Assembly (NCBI RefSeq): GCF_905147045.1
Contig: NC_065918.1
Location: 5,332,001 to 5,396,000, forward strand
Direction of reading: 5' to 3'
Length of the DNA stretch: 64,000 nucleotides
DNA from: Nymphalis io
Lineage: Eukaryota; Arthropoda; Insecta; Lepidoptera; Nymphalidae
Shown here: piece by piece, positions 37,701 through 49,699 of the stretch
How positions within the stretch are numbered: position 1 is the stretch's first letter
Layout of the letters: each line of letters opens with the position of its first letter
The notes under the pieces: generated by a model
Told to the model about the DNA's origin: nothing
Seen by the model: the letters and a program-made list of their open reading frames with translations, nothing else
The model's database searches: none
Program-made: the position numbers and the translations under genes

Positions 37701-38354
37701 ACATTTTCGAACTCAATTATTTTATAAAAAAAACATTCAGATTTAGTGTAAAATAATAGTATTGTATATAATACCTATACCAGATTGATTAATAAATCAT
37801 CAACAAATCTGACACGATTACATCAATAATAATTAATGGCGACTCATTTCCAATAACAGCTATAGCTGATGGCGCCACTCACAGCTTCTCAAAATGGATC
37901 GCACGTAGAGACTTAAATGTTGATCTTTCGTAAAGCTTTTATAAAAATAAAACAACCGCTTAATATGCTTTACAAATCCGAAACATTATTTTTTATAACC
38001 GCAGAGCATGTGTCCTGAAATATGTATATCGGCTTTTTTTGAAAGCAAATGTACCTTAATTCAAAAAACTAAATATGGTTCATATGCAGCCTAAATATTT
38101 TAAAAATTTATATCAAAGACACAACACAAAAATGGTCTATATTTATAATTTATTTTATAAATAGAGACCGTACATACGTACCTATGCTACCAGTTGTGTA
38201 GCCATCGGAAACATTATTCAAAAAACCACCATATTTTTTTAAGTATTACAATTTTTATCCTCATTTTACCTCGGTCGCGGTACACTATCTGTGTCAACTA
38301 GCTAGAAAAAAATTGTCTGCAATGAATCAATTATAATAAATTATTAAAAAAAAA
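34716..38354. other. Gene-free interval
   Basis: AT-rich. 35750-35950 and 36150-36420 are more balanced; the overlapping ORFs at 36150-36410 and 36176-36370 sit on opposite strands and neither is convincing. About 36715-36840 resembles a degraded Helitron-like repeat with a duplicated CCTAGTGAAAC. Confidence 0.35.
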
Positions 38355-38655
38355 GCCGAGATGGCCTAGTGGTTAGAACGCGTGAATCTTAACCGATGAT
38401 CGTGGGTTCAAACCCGGGCAAGCACCACTGAATTTTCATGTGCTTAATTGGTAATTATAATTCATCTCGTGCTTGACGGTGAAGAAAAACATCATGAGGA
38501 AACCTGCATGCGTCTAATTTCATTGAAATTATGTCACATGTGTATTCTACCAACCCGCATTGGAGCAGCGTGGTGGAATAAGCTCTAAAACTTCTCCCCA
38601 AAAAGCGAGAGGAGGCATTTGCCCAGCAGTGGGACATTAACAGGCTGTTACTGTA
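38355..38655 (+). repeat. SINE-A (Metulj-like), best-preserved copy
   Basis: A tRNA-derived SINE with both polymerase III promoter boxes: A box TGGCCTAGTGG at 38362-38372 and B box GGTTCAAACCC at 38405-38415. The body follows: CAAGCACCACTGAATTTTCA, CTCGTGCTTGACGGTGAAG, CATGAGGAAACCTGCATG, CCGCATTGGAGCAGCGTGG and GCCCAGCAGTGGGACATTAA, ending GGCTGTTACTGTACC. Other copies at 8.2, 23.3, 25.4, 48.7 and 53.1 kb. The name Metulj is from memory of Heliconius repeats. Confidence 0.9.
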
Positions 38656-38944
38656 CCGTACTGAATCAATTATAAGGTTATTAAGTTAAAACGAAACTTA
38701 TATATCAATACAGTTAGTAAAAAAGTGACGAATAAAACACTATTTCATAGAAGTTTAAAAGTTGTTTAGCCAACGTATTGCAGTACATATATTGATTTCC
38801 ATAATTAAAAAAAAAACAAAAAAAATCGAACTTACATACAAATATTTTCTACAAATTCATCATTCATTCACTTAAGGGATTAATATTTAAGAACGCTGTA
38901 AATATTGTCTTTTACTCATACAAAAAAAGCCTAAAGATAATTTC

Positions 38945-39430
38945 CATATTTCTAACTTCAAAAATGATTATTCAATACAAAGTTTTATCCCTAATTTTAA
39001 CTTCTTGGATGACGAATTAAAAACGTTGTTCATCATTAAAAGATTCCACTCTTCAACTTCTATTTATTACAAAAACGAAACTCAGTCTTTAGGTTTTTCT
39101 AATTTTCAAGAATGACGAACTTCCATACCAAAATTCATCCTAAGTTCCTATGTATCTTAGGTGATGAATTTTCAACAAAATTTAACAGTTGTTTTGACTT
39201 ATTAACGTGAGCTTAAGCTCATATAGATTTCAAGATTTCTAACATCAAAAATGACCAATTTCCATACAAAGATTTTCATTCCCGCTTTAACCCTTTTAGG
39301 AGAGGAATTTCGAAAAATCCTTTCTCAGGGCTCACCTAAGGAATCCATTTGAAAAAATCATTCGATTGACCCACCGGTTTTGGCTGTGCGTTTTATGTCA
39401 GTCGACTATTGTAAAATTGTATTAAGTAGA
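38945..39430 (+). repeat. Degenerate tandem repeat, about 145-bp units
   Basis: Three successive units share the pattern AACTTCAAAAATGA, then TTCCATACAAA, ATTTTCATCCC, TTAACTTCTTGG and GATGAATTT, starting near 38955, 39098 and 39238. The last flows into CACCGGTTTTGGCTGTGCG, a phrase common at the ends of lepidopteran repeats. The units are heavily diverged. Confidence 0.5.
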
Positions 39431-39719
39431 TGTTATGTCATGTAAAATTACACTACTTGTATCATGTAGGCCAATAGTAAAATTATTGCAATTAATGTGA
39501 TTATAATATCTAAATTATTCAAGTATTTCCTACAGCCCTCAAAACATGACAACGTCTCTTTTAGTCGAAAGTCATCAGTATCTTGTGCCAATTCTTAATC
39601 ACATTCACTCGTACTAATGTCAAAAAAGACAATATTTGCGTAATCATATCACAGTAATAACCTATAATTTTTCTTTACACAAAAATTACGTTCCCATTGA
39701 AATTATTTTCAACAAATGT

Positions 39720-40080
39720 TATGAATGGAGGGCGTGCTTAATTTTAAGACACGACGATTAAATCTTCGAGCAATCTGATGCGCAAACATTGTCACTCCGC
39801 ATTCCCGTCATCTTCGAGCCACCACGTAGGCGTCGATGAGGCCCACACCGATTTCAATGGGCCTCGAACAATGCTCGTCACTTGTCGCCTACCAAATCTG
39901 GTCAGTTTTGACATGTCGTCATGTTTTTATTAACGCCCGTTGTCAATAGTTCTACGGTGATTTCACGGCCGAGGGACTGCCCAATTTGCGACAATAGAGC
40001 GTACTTCTAATTCCTATTGTGGCTGTTACGAATTTACGAGTCAGTGTTATTGCGACGTACCCCACAATGAGGATTAAGAT
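39720..40080. promoter_or_regulatory. GC-balanced island, candidate enhancer
   Basis: Unique-looking sequence (GTCACTCCGCATTCCCGTCA, CCACCACGTAGGCGTCGATG, TCAGTTTTGACATGTCGTCA) with no ORF above 60 codons and no repeat match in the window. Its composition contrasts with the AT-rich flanks. Regulatory role inferred only. Confidence 0.25.
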
Positions 40081-43000
40081 TAATTTTTTCAAATGACTTT
40101 AATGTTCCGGTGATAGGAAAGATGTTGTTCTCCCTTATCCGATACGACTTCCTCTAGTACTCTTTTCTAGATAGCAATGTATCTCGTACTGTACTTATAA
40201 CAAGTTAATATTTTTTAAGAATGCTAAGTATTATTATTATATTATATATATATTATACAGGAATGTGACTGCTTAATATTGCTATTGATGCTTAATACTA
40301 CTTATATGTTATAACATATGTATGTTTGTTATTTTTTAACTGGTATTTCAAAAAAAAATACAAAATATAGATATATTTTCTTTATAATCTGAATCACTAA
40401 CATTATCTAGTAAAATAAAAAATATTACCTAACGTAAGATAGATAATGCACTATTAAGTGCATATATATACATACTATATATATTTATTCCCATTCACAA
40501 TTCCATTAACACGTAAAGAATAACCTCTTTCTGAAGCACGCTCAACTTGAGTTTTTAATTTCCAATGTTTACACAGCCGATTGGATGATGACTTAACGTT
40601 TCGTGACAGTTTCTGATCTACAAAACGGCCAATAAAAGCTCCTATTGTTGTGCTTTATAAAATATTAAACAAAAAATACATTTATTTGTTTAGGAACCTC
40701 AAAACTATTTTGAGATCACGTTGCAAAATCTTCTGTTATTACTATAGCCATAAGGTCGTAAATTACAAAATAAAGTACAAAAAGTAGCGATTTATGAATT
40801 GAACGTGAATGACGTGAAGTACAACAGCCATGTTGTTAGGAGACCCCCCGGGATGTGATGATACGAAACGAATTAGAGGATTTATCAAGTGTAAAATATA
40901 ATTGATTATGTTTTTATATACCTACTTACTTACCTATAATTTCATTTACCTTACACCATATTTTTATAATAAAAAGAAACACGCAAAGCTTTTTATATTA
41001 CAAGTTGAAATATAAATTACATTAATTCATAGTATGTATGTAGTATAGTATGTAAATGTATTGGATAGTATATAAGTACTGTATAAGGTCGGCGGCCAGG
41101 GGTTGGCGCATGCGTCTTCCGTGTAACATTATTGAACGCTTTCGCTTCCCTGCTCTTGTTCTTTACATTGCATTATGGACGTCCTACTTATATAACGCCT
41201 TATATTGTATAATAACGGTATATTATTCCTAATTGTGTTTCCATTGATTGCTTATTTAAATTATTAAATAATACAGTCTAAGCTACAATTTTGAGGGTTT
41301 TAATATCATTTTCATCCTAATTATAAAATTTAAATTTCTTCACATGCTTATAAAGCTTTGTACAGCTATACCATAAAATATGCGGTAATTTTTTTTTTTT
41401 TACATATATTTCAAAGGTGCCTTAACACACTATGTTCAAGTATATATATCTACACTAAGTTGTGTTAAGGGTAATTTCATACAACAACAGTGCAGGCTCA
41501 CCTACCGTCAAACGTGCTTTGTCATGAAGAGAATTCGTGCGAGTGTCCGCTCGTCACTAGTCAACGCGATGTACAATTAAAGAGTAAATGTAAAGTAAAT
41601 ACTACACATTTATTGTCGATTTAATCCATGACATTCGAAATAGAGTACCCATAAAATATGTTTGAAGTAATTTGAATCATACGTATAACAATTTAAAGCT
41701 ATTTCTTGAAAGACAACATTGTCGCTGCGTCACTCGTTACTGCCCACGTTATAATATAAAACCTGCGGCTTGAAAACGTCGATGCTAAATATTTTTTATC
41801 GTAAGAATGAATATTTAAACATTTTAGAAACGATCTGGTTCTTTGGTTCTTCTGGATCTGATTTCGATTTGATTTCTCAATGTCCAAATCTTTTAAACGT
41901 TTATTGATATTCGATTAATTATAAAATTTATAACATCTAGTATCGTGTGTGGTCGTATTTTTTGTGCACATCTATGGCAACCTTTTGAATAACATAACTT
42001 GTTTTCCCATCCTGGTATAAGGAATTGGTTCTAAGAAACATTAAATATTTTGACGTACAATTACCGTAATAATTAATTAAACCTTTTTGCCTTATTCACT
42101 TAATACCTAATTAACGAACTCATGTTCATTATGATGACATATACTTTGATTACATTACGTTACGTATATTTAATTTTGATTACGAAAGAGTGATTATTCC
42201 ACCTAAAAAGAACACCTCAATTTATATAAGAAGAAAAATTTAATATTGAATTTAATCGGACTGCAAAGTATTGAGCATAATTAGGTATCGATTCATCGTT
42301 AAGTGGATTCCTTGAGGCGGTGCAGAGTTGAGCCACAGATGACCGCGGGCTTGAGAACCCTCAGAATATTAATAATGCGATATTCAGTAAACGTTCAAAC
42401 TTCACCTCGCCTTTGTAAAGATTATACTATGCTTACAAAGCAGATTAATTGTATAAATAATATTGATAACAGTTTGTTTCAGAAATTTTAAGTAGCGTCT
42501 ATTTTATATCCGCTATCGTTACTGTCTTTTAAGGGCTTTATTCAATATTGTATAGTAATCGTACGTTTCACTAATAGCAAATTATTTATCAAACTACATT
42601 AATTAATTATTGTATATAAAGCACCTCGTCTCATTATCATCACTAGTGACAGGGCTGTTTATTTTTCGAGTTCATTTCTCGAGCACAGAGAATTGGAATT
42701 GGATTCGATGGAGAAATGCGGCTAGGACTCTTGCCACTATTTCACGCGGTCATGATTTGTACTATAGTTATTGTTAATTTTGATTAATATTTACTTATTT
42801 TTTAATGTTAATATTTTTTATGTATATTCATATCACCAGTAATTTACTTGATACCAAATAATGGCCATGATTTTTTCAATTGTCCATATTTAAAGTGCAC
42901 TTATACTACAAATGTGACCGTATCGGCTAAAGTTATATCATTTAAAAAATAATAATATTATGATTTTTACCCTATAAACAACGAATTAAATTATATCATA

Positions 43001-44270
43001 TTTTTTGTGTTTAATTATGTATCACAAAATCAGATAAATCATAATACAGGTAAATTTATTTTTCCATGGAAATCAAAGCGGACATAATTTAGTTTCGAAC
43101 TTTATTTAATAATATTTATAATTTATTGATAATATTGTATTAACGTACGTACGAATATTAAAACGCGGTTATTAAAATTATTTCTGGTTTCTTTCATTTC
43201 CAATAGCTAACTGCGGTGGTCACCAATTGACCATCCAGCAAATGGCCAATTGTCAATCTGCCTCTCTTTTTCAAAATGAAAAGAAAATATAATTATTTAA
43301 TTACATATTTTAGCCCATAGTATTAAAATTTATTGTCATTAATAGATATCTATGAGTAGGTATATTTATTGCAATGCAGATTTTGTTTACTGAAATACCT
43401 ATAAAAATTGAGCAAATTGTTATTATGAGATTAATGTTAGTTGCGCGTGCAGCCGTAGTGCGGTTATTTATTTGTTTAAAGTTAACTCAGCTGAAGTGTT
43501 CGAAGGTTGGAGGAAACAAAAGCACTCAAACGGCTTTATGCCATTTCGCCTGCGTACAAGCGACTCACTAAAAACGGAACGCGGGGATACATCGGTTTAC
43601 TTTTGGTTAAGAATTTGTTATTGTAAGCCATATGGGCGCAGGGCGGCGGCGCAGCGCGGGATTTTTTCTGTTACGACGAATTTACAGCCATAGTTAAACA
43701 ATAGGACACATGCTTACGTGGCGATCCATCTGGGACGTACAAGACCTTCGAAGCTATTGTTAGGTCACGTTAGACCCGAAGCACTCTCTGCATTCTACAG
43801 ATGGTTATGATATTGTAACGGTCGATATAGGATATATACAAGATCAGTTTTATATACCTATAATATTTATATGAATCGTGTTGTACATTTATAATGAGTA
43901 CAAATTAAATGGTCTTTTCAAGTAAAAATAATTTGTTTTGAATTTACCTTTTGAAAAGTCTTTGGTATGTTATATGTTTGATTACTGTCAGTTATTTCAG
44001 ACTTTTTGTATCATTTTATTCATGATAAGAAAAAGTTTTCAAGTTCTTCTCTGCATAAGAATTTATAAAATTCTTATTTGAATTATAATGTATCTGATTT
44101 TGGAAATTTTGTCAATAATTCTCGTATATTTTACCGTTTAAGCCTGTTTAAGAAAAAAGGTTGTGTATTATTTATTTATGTATTCAATTCGATATGCATT
44201 TATTAATTTACTAGTTAAAACTTAATAAATATTATTCAAACCTTATAGGCAGGTACTACCTACCTACTTA
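40081..44270. other. Gene-free interval
   Basis: AT-rich with balanced patches at 40540-40640, 41090-41170, 41480-41580, 42300-42370, 43190-43270 and 43440-43800. The ORFs 43374-43571 and 43472-43693 overlap the last patch in two frames and show no family features. Confidence 0.35.
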
Positions 44271-44274
44271 CTAT

Positions 44275-44645
44275 TATTTTTACTAGCGCATTAAATGCGA
44301 CTTCACTCGCGTCGTAATTAAGAATACCTTGGGGATTAAATTTTCCTTGTAAAAGGAACCCGTGGCCAAATTTTCCCCCGTTAGTTAGGGCTCAGTCAGT
44401 TAATAAGTCTGTTATATATATATAGATAAGATAGCCTTTTTTTGGAGATTGCGGGATCGTGTCGATATAACGCATCTGCGGCTCCTCCCATGCCGTGCTC
44501 CGCTCTTGGCTCGACAGAGCTCTCGTCAGGGGGCGAAGGTAATCTCGCCCGACCCCGCACTCCTCGCTAGTGCGTACGGCACCGCGAGGCCATCCCGGGA
44601 GCCACCTTCCTCAGAGTGTCTTATTAGAGTGTCTTATTTATTTTA
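44275..44645. repeat. Two repeat fragments: Helitron-like and LINE 3' UTR-like
   Basis: 44280-44430 (TTTACTAGCGCATTAAATGC, GACTTCACTCGCGTCG, AGGGCTCAGTCAGTTAATAA) resembles a common insect Helitron-like tail. 44440-44640 is a CG-rich block (CGCCCGACCCCGCACTCCTC, GCGAGGCCATCCCGGGAGCC) that, read minus, looks like a LINE 3' region, with a duplicated AGAGTGTCTTATT at its end. The ORF at 44449-44649 is a by-product. Confidence 0.35.
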
Positions 44646-44649
44646 TTAA

Positions 44650-45110
44650 AAGAACAATTGAAAAAAATGATTTTTACATCAATGCAAAGTGTGGCCTCCT
44701 CTGTTGTTCAAAAAATGTCGGCACCGATTATTCATAGATTCTATCTGTATGTTTATCTTATCCAGCGGCAAACACTTCCAATAGAATTTTAGCAATTCCT
44801 TCAGCTGTTGGATTGTTGTCACTCTGTCCAAGTCTGGGACATGCTCCAGAGACGTGTTTTAGAGTTGCGAGTGTGCTTGATGGGGTCAAGCGATTGTATA
44901 ATAACAGTTGAGCAACTGTATGGATGAACTTCGTGAACGCACTTCAGCCTTTTCAGTGTTTCCGGGACGACGGATTCCATGTTATTTGTTCCCTACACCA
45001 CTCATTTCGACGAGCGCAATTTCTGTGACGTATAGGTGAGCACCTGATTTGGCGTCGTGCTCGTTAGTCGTTCCCTTGCAATTTTGTACGATTTCGCACA
45101 ATTTGGGGGG
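44650..45110 (-). other. Possible decayed coding sequence, unassigned
   Basis: On the minus strand, 44981 to about 44820 reads MESVVPETLKRLKCVHEVHP and on to a stop. An adjoining frame gives DNNPTAEGIAKILLEVFAAG followed by stops. The composition is protein-like, but I recognise no family. It is most likely a degraded transposable-element ORF given the repeats on both sides. Confidence 0.25.
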
Positions 45111-45111
45111 T

Positions 45112-45405
45112 AACTTTACTGGTGGTAGGGCTTTGTGCAAGCTCGTCTGGGTAGGTACCACCCACTCATCAGATATTCTACCGCAAAACAGCAATACTTG
45201 ATATTGTTGTGTTCCGGTTTGAAGGGTGAGTGAGCCAGTGTAATTACAGGCACAAGGGACATAAAATCTTAGTTCCCAAGGTTGGTGGCGCATTGGATAT
45301 GTAAGCGATGGTTGAAATTTCTTACAATGCCAATGTCTAAGAGCGTTGGTGACCACTTACCATCAGGTGGCCCATATGCTCGTCCGCCTTCCTATTCTAT
45401 AAAAA
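45112..45405 (+). repeat. SINE-B-type dispersed repeat, reference full-length copy
   Basis: It starts TTTACTGGTGGTAGGGCTTT, continues GCAAGCTCGTCTGGGTAGGT, ACCACCCACTCATCAGATAT, AAACAGCAATACTTGATATT, GGGTGAGTGAGCCAGTGTAA, ACAGGCACAAGGGACATAAA, AATGCCAATGTCTAAGAGCG, CCACTTACCATCAGGTGGCC and CTCGTCCGCCTTCCTATTCT, and ends in an A-run. At least seven other copies lie in the window. The 124-codon minus ORF at 44982-45356 lies largely inside it and is not a gene. Confidence 0.85.
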
Positions 45406-45639
45406 AAAAAATAAATAACAACAACACCACTTGAGTTTTATAGCCTTAAACCTATCTCTCGGGCTGTTAACATCAGCTTACGTCTTGCAGTCAGTTGTAC
45501 GTATCGGTGATATCGAGTAGTTATCCTCCTTCCGCGGCCTGGGTGCTGCGCAGCGAGATCTCCTGTGTTAGAGTAACGTCGCCAAAAACAGCAAAAATGC
45601 TTGTGTTGAAACTAAAATGACGAGATACTTGAGATTGTT

Positions 45640-45960
45640 TTATTCCCGCATGCAATACCTACAGCTCTTTTCATTTCATCTGCGCTCAAATGACGTCATT
45701 CCATGATTTTATGTCAGAGAGGTCAAGCGAGCAGGAGGCTCACCTGATGGAATGACTACCACCGCCCATGGAGACATGAAACACCCGAGGGCTGACAGGT
45801 GTGTTACAAGCCTTTAAGGAATGAGTACGCTCTTTTTTTGAAGATTTCTTTGTTATAGTTCGGTTCGGTTCGGAAAAATCACCGGTGAAAGCTGGTTCCA
45901 CAGGGTGGTTGTGCGAAGCAGGATATGCCAGTTTCCAGATATCTCGGTGGTGAGGGTGTA
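45640..45960 (+). repeat. LINE-derived fragment
   Basis: CAGGAGGCTCACCTGATGGA, CCACCGCCCATGGAGACATG, GAGGGCTGACAGGTGTGTTA, GTACGCTC, and AAGCTGGTTCCACAGGGTGG form the order of a LINE fragment very common in Lepidoptera. CGGTTCGGTTCGG is a small internal duplication. Clade not assigned. Confidence 0.5.
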
Positions 45961-45964
45961 AGTA

Positions 45965-46085
45965 ATGGTTAACATATCTTAATTCTTCAATATCTATGGG
46001 CGTTGATAACCACCTGATGGTAAGTAGTATAATGGTATGGTAAGATGGTAGTGGTAGCTCCGCCTACCTATTTTATTTTAAAAAA
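45965..46085 (+). repeat. SINE-B 3' fragment
   Basis: GTAAGTAATGGTTAACATAT, ATCTATGGGCGTTGATAACC, ACCTGATGGTAAGTAG and GCTCCGCCTACCTATTTTAT form the 3' part of SINE-B, ending just before the long-TIR element. Confidence 0.6.
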
Positions 46086-46289
46086 TTCACATTTATCCCG
46101 CGGCCTAGTAATTTATTTATGGGATGCAACTGTGAACCTGCTACTAGCGTGTAGTGTAGTATAGTATACACGACTAGTGAGTTAGCGGGAAAGACGCTGC
46201 TGCGGTGCCGCGCCGGTGTGGTTTAGATGCGATTTTTACTCTTTAACTTTGACACACATCGTGGTGGCAATTATGAAATGGATTTAAAT

Positions 46290-46730
46290 TACAATTTTTA
46301 CGCGATGTTCGGTGGTGAAATTCAGCGGCCTTCATCTAATCCAAGCAATTTCTCAGAGCATTCCCCGTGACAGATGCGATAGAAGATGCAGAGTGATCCA
46401 ACATCTCTATGCAGATCCAAAGGATCAAGTCAGTCGGAAAAAACTTGATCGTCGAAAATTCGAGCTGCTCTACATTGAATGTGATCGAATAGAACAAGCT
46501 GGTATTGGTATATGGGAGGCCGAATTTGCACCTTGTAAAGTTTTAAACGATGACCCGCCGTGAAGTACTGTCTCGCCTGTTGAGCACACTAAACTTTTTT
46601 GAGTCCAACATGGCTTTACCTCCCTTTTGACCGCGGAATCAGTTCCGCAACATCAAAAATCAACATTGGAAATTTTGACGCCAAGTATCCCAATAATGGC
46701 TGTGGTAGCGAAGCGAGTTAAGAACGTAAA
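46290..46730 (-). pseudogene. CR1/Jockey-like LINE fragment nested in the TIR element
   Basis: Read minus, about 46560-46300 gives LKLYKVQIRPPIYQYQLVLF, then IQCRAARIFDD and LDLHRDVGSLCIFYRICHGE followed by CSEKL, a typical non-LTR reverse-transcriptase C-terminus. It is the same family as 7195-7620 (FYRLYHGECSEKL). Stops and shifts are present. The 83-codon plus ORF at 46312-46563 is its antisense shadow. Confidence 0.65.
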
Positions 46731-48170
46731 GAATGTCTCACAATTCAATTTTGTTGAAAACTCAATATACAAATTCTCTCAATATGAAAACTCAAAAATA
46801 CAAATTATTGATAAAATTAAAAAAACATGACTAAATACCAAATTTCAATAAACAAAGAAAACACATTTAAATTCGAACAAATGCATTCGCTTTTAATTTT
46901 TTGAAAAACAAAACTTAATCGAAAAGATTTTTCTATCCATCCAGAGATAGATACGAAACGATATAACAATTGATTAATATAATATAAAATTTATAGAATG
47001 ATGCATGTTGCTTAGATTTTTTTGATGAGTCTTTAATATTTTAGTCAGTGTAAGCCAAGTAAGAGCCCGGAAATTGATTTTTCTCTGTTATTTAATTTGA
47101 ATAAGGGTATACTCGAATTATATATACAAAACTTTCTGAAAAAAACCTCTAAATTTTTATTTTTTTATATGATCAATCCTTTATAAGCTGCCTACATATT
47201 GAATAATTAATCCATTTTGTCATTTTTATTATGTCATCTGATCCGTTATATATATTACCTTTGTTAAGACATTATATTCATGATTAATGGTTGAATGACG
47301 AAAACAAATTATACATCTTTATATTTAAAACCTAACTAGGTATCTAATTGTGTTTTAAATGTTTGTTAAATAAAAGTGGAACCCGCATTAAATTCAAAGG
47401 CATCGAAAACGCGAATGCGCATTCATGACCATATAAATTGCGCTTGAAATATTGTGGCTAAGTTACCATGTTTATGATTAAATTTAACGCATCTTTGACG
47501 CCCTTGTAATCGTTGTGTTGAATTAAATATAATTCACTTTACATGCATTCTCTTGATGTCATTAATATAAAATTAATAAGTGTTGCGGTCAGACCTACTT
47601 GGCCGGTATGACGTAATCGTGTGGCCATGAATGATCGCTTAATTTCTCACACGTACAATTGTATTCTGCAGTCTTCATTCTCTCCTGTTTCATCATGCCT
47701 TTTAGCTGTATGAGGAACTTTTCTAAAAATGACTTCTACCCGATCTATTATTCGATTCGATTAATTTATAATCCTAAAATTATCGACTCTTTGGATTTTG
47801 AGACCTTTGATATATTGATAATTATTATTTTATTAGCTTCAAATAGTATTTTATTCTAATCCTGAAATCCGTAATTTCTGTTGGAGGCGATCACCTAGAT
47901 GGAATATTAGAAAACAATTACTTTAGTTGCCTACAAGCTCGCCTAAAGCTCAAAACATATTTCGTATGTCACCAAAAATATCCTATCATTCTACAAATCA
48001 GAGAAACTATTCACTATAAAAATAGTTAGATCAAAATAATTGCAGACATCCCAAGTCACTTTGACATTCGAGACATTAAATTCTTGTTCAAAACACTAGT
48101 TATATCTGCAGGTTCAATATGTTACAGACCAGTAAAACTGGGAGTAGTAATAAAAATAATAATAAACAAA
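46731..48170. other. AT-rich interior of the TIR element
   Basis: No transposase motif is visible. Short AT-rich ORFs (47659-47859) are chance. 47390-47660 is more balanced but unassigned. Confidence 0.4.
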
Positions 48171-48359
48171 TAAAAATCGCATCTAAACCACACCGGCGCG
48201 GCACCGCAGCAGCGTCTTTCCCGCTAACTCACTAGTCGTGTATACACTACACTACACGCTAGTAGCAGGTTCATAGGTGCATCCCATGAATAAATATTAT
48301 TATTGTAGAGATTGATTAGGAATTTATGATTAATTTAGTGCAAGAGAGGACACCGGATA

Positions 48360-48500
48360 GGAGATGTGGATTTTTTTATAGAATAGTTAGCCGGACTTAC
48401 CATACCATCATCAGGTGGTCAACAACGCCCATAGATATTGGCATTGTAAGAAATGTTACCCATCGCTTACACCCTCAACATCGTGATATCTGGAAATCCA
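48360..48500 (-). repeat. SINE-B fragment, minus strand
   Basis: CATCATCAGGTGGTCAACAA, CGCCCATAGATATTGGCATT, GTAAGAAATGTTACCCATCG and CTTACACC are the SINE-B 3' half in complement. Confidence 0.6.
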
Positions 48501-48694
48501 CAACAGCGCGATTTTTAAGGCATTTTCTGCTTTGTGCCACTCTGTGGAACTAGCTATCGATATCTTTTCAATGACAATTTTGCTGTAAATTAATAAAGAA
48601 GGAGGACATTAACCCATACCCACTATAAATGGGGATGTTGGAGAAGATCCAAAAAAGATTTGTTTATCATCTATTATATATGATAGCCTATCTG

Positions 48695-48762
48695 GGGGAA
48701 TTGGAACCACGATCATCGGTTAAGATTTACGCGTTCTTAACACTGGGCCATCTCGGCATTTT
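48695..48762 (-). repeat. SINE-A 5' fragment, minus strand
   Basis: CGATCATCGGTTAAGATTTA, CGCGTTCTTAAC and GGGCCATCTCGGC are the complement of the tRNA-like head of SINE-A. Confidence 0.65.
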
Positions 48763-49690
48763 AAAACTAACCTCGGACATAATTCTAATATGATTAGAAT
48801 ATGTACACAATACAACGAACTCGATAAAAGCGACAACCGACACATATTACCGATTGCCTAAATAAATTAAAAACAAAAATACAAACAATATTTAAAATAA
48901 AGTTATCTATTTTTGCTAGTATTTGTATTTTTAGTATTTTTTTTTGTATTTCTTTGTTTTACTTTTTCAAATTTTAATTTTATTTTGCTGTATAAAAGAA
49001 AATAGGATAACTTTGATAAAACATAATAAAATAAATAACAGCCTACTTGGTTAAGTCCTGAATTTTTTATTAAATTGATATCTATCTTTGTGTATAATTG
49101 AAAATTGCCTAATTCCTTTCATGTTTACATAGGTAAGGGGTACAACAACACAAGGAGGACAGTAAAACAGCCATAATAATTCTACCTATTTCTAATAAAA
49201 CATTTGAACAGGTAACGCTGATTTATCAAGCAGCTGAACCGTCATCTCGTTGGAGTTGTCATTTTTTACTTTAAAGCCGGCTTATAGTTGTTTCAAATTT
49301 TCTGGTTTTGACAGATAATTTGGTAGTTTTTTTACAAACTATTTTCGTTTTAATTAGATAACAATTTCGTTTTGGTGAGGTTGCATACTTTGAGGCGCCA
49401 CGAGATCGCTTACGCACGCCACCGTAATCACGCTTTAACCCAAGTATGATATTTTGTTATAAAATATAATTAATTATAAGGAATACATCTATTATATTAT
49501 ATCGTATGTGACTGACGGCTCGTTATCAGATCTGTGTATAAAGGAGGTAAAAGTGGAATATTATTTACACATTCGAAACACTTAAGTCACAAAACTCGTA
49601 ACTAGATATTTGGATATGTATGGATGCGTTCTTTACGTATACTCCATTGTAATATGTTGAAAGTTTATGCTTTTATTAAAAAACTGATAT
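48763..49690. other. Intergenic DNA
   Basis: AT-rich with a balanced patch at 49200-49440. No gene or repeat recognised. Confidence 0.4.
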
Positions 49691-49699
49691 GACACTTAC

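Larger units (their letters stand above)
46111..48295. mobile_element. 2.2-kb DNA element with terminal inverted repeats of about 125 bp
   Basis: 46111-46238 and 48171-48295 are inverted copies of each other. They share TGAACCTGCTACTAGCGTGT, TATACACGACTAGTGAGTTA, GCGGGAAAGACGCTGCTGCG and GTGCCGCGCCGGTGTGGTTT. They differ by three substitutions near the outer ends and one three-base indel. The arms are much more GC-rich than the interior. The interior holds a minus-strand LINE fragment and AT-rich DNA with no transposase I can recognise, so the element is non-autonomous or a foldback. I could not identify a target-site duplication; outside the arms the flanks differ. The superfamily is unknown. 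Confidence 0.75.

Noticed and set aside
38355..38430. Possible tRNA gene
   Set aside because: A and B boxes belong to the tRNA-like head of a SINE that recurs at several sites; no proper cloverleaf follows.
44982..45356. 124-codon minus-strand ORF
   Set aside because: It lies largely inside a full-length SINE-B copy; the frame is a by-product of the repeat.
46312..46563. 83-codon plus-strand ORF
   Set aside because: The minus strand encodes a recognisable LINE reverse-transcriptase C-terminus; this is its antisense shadow.
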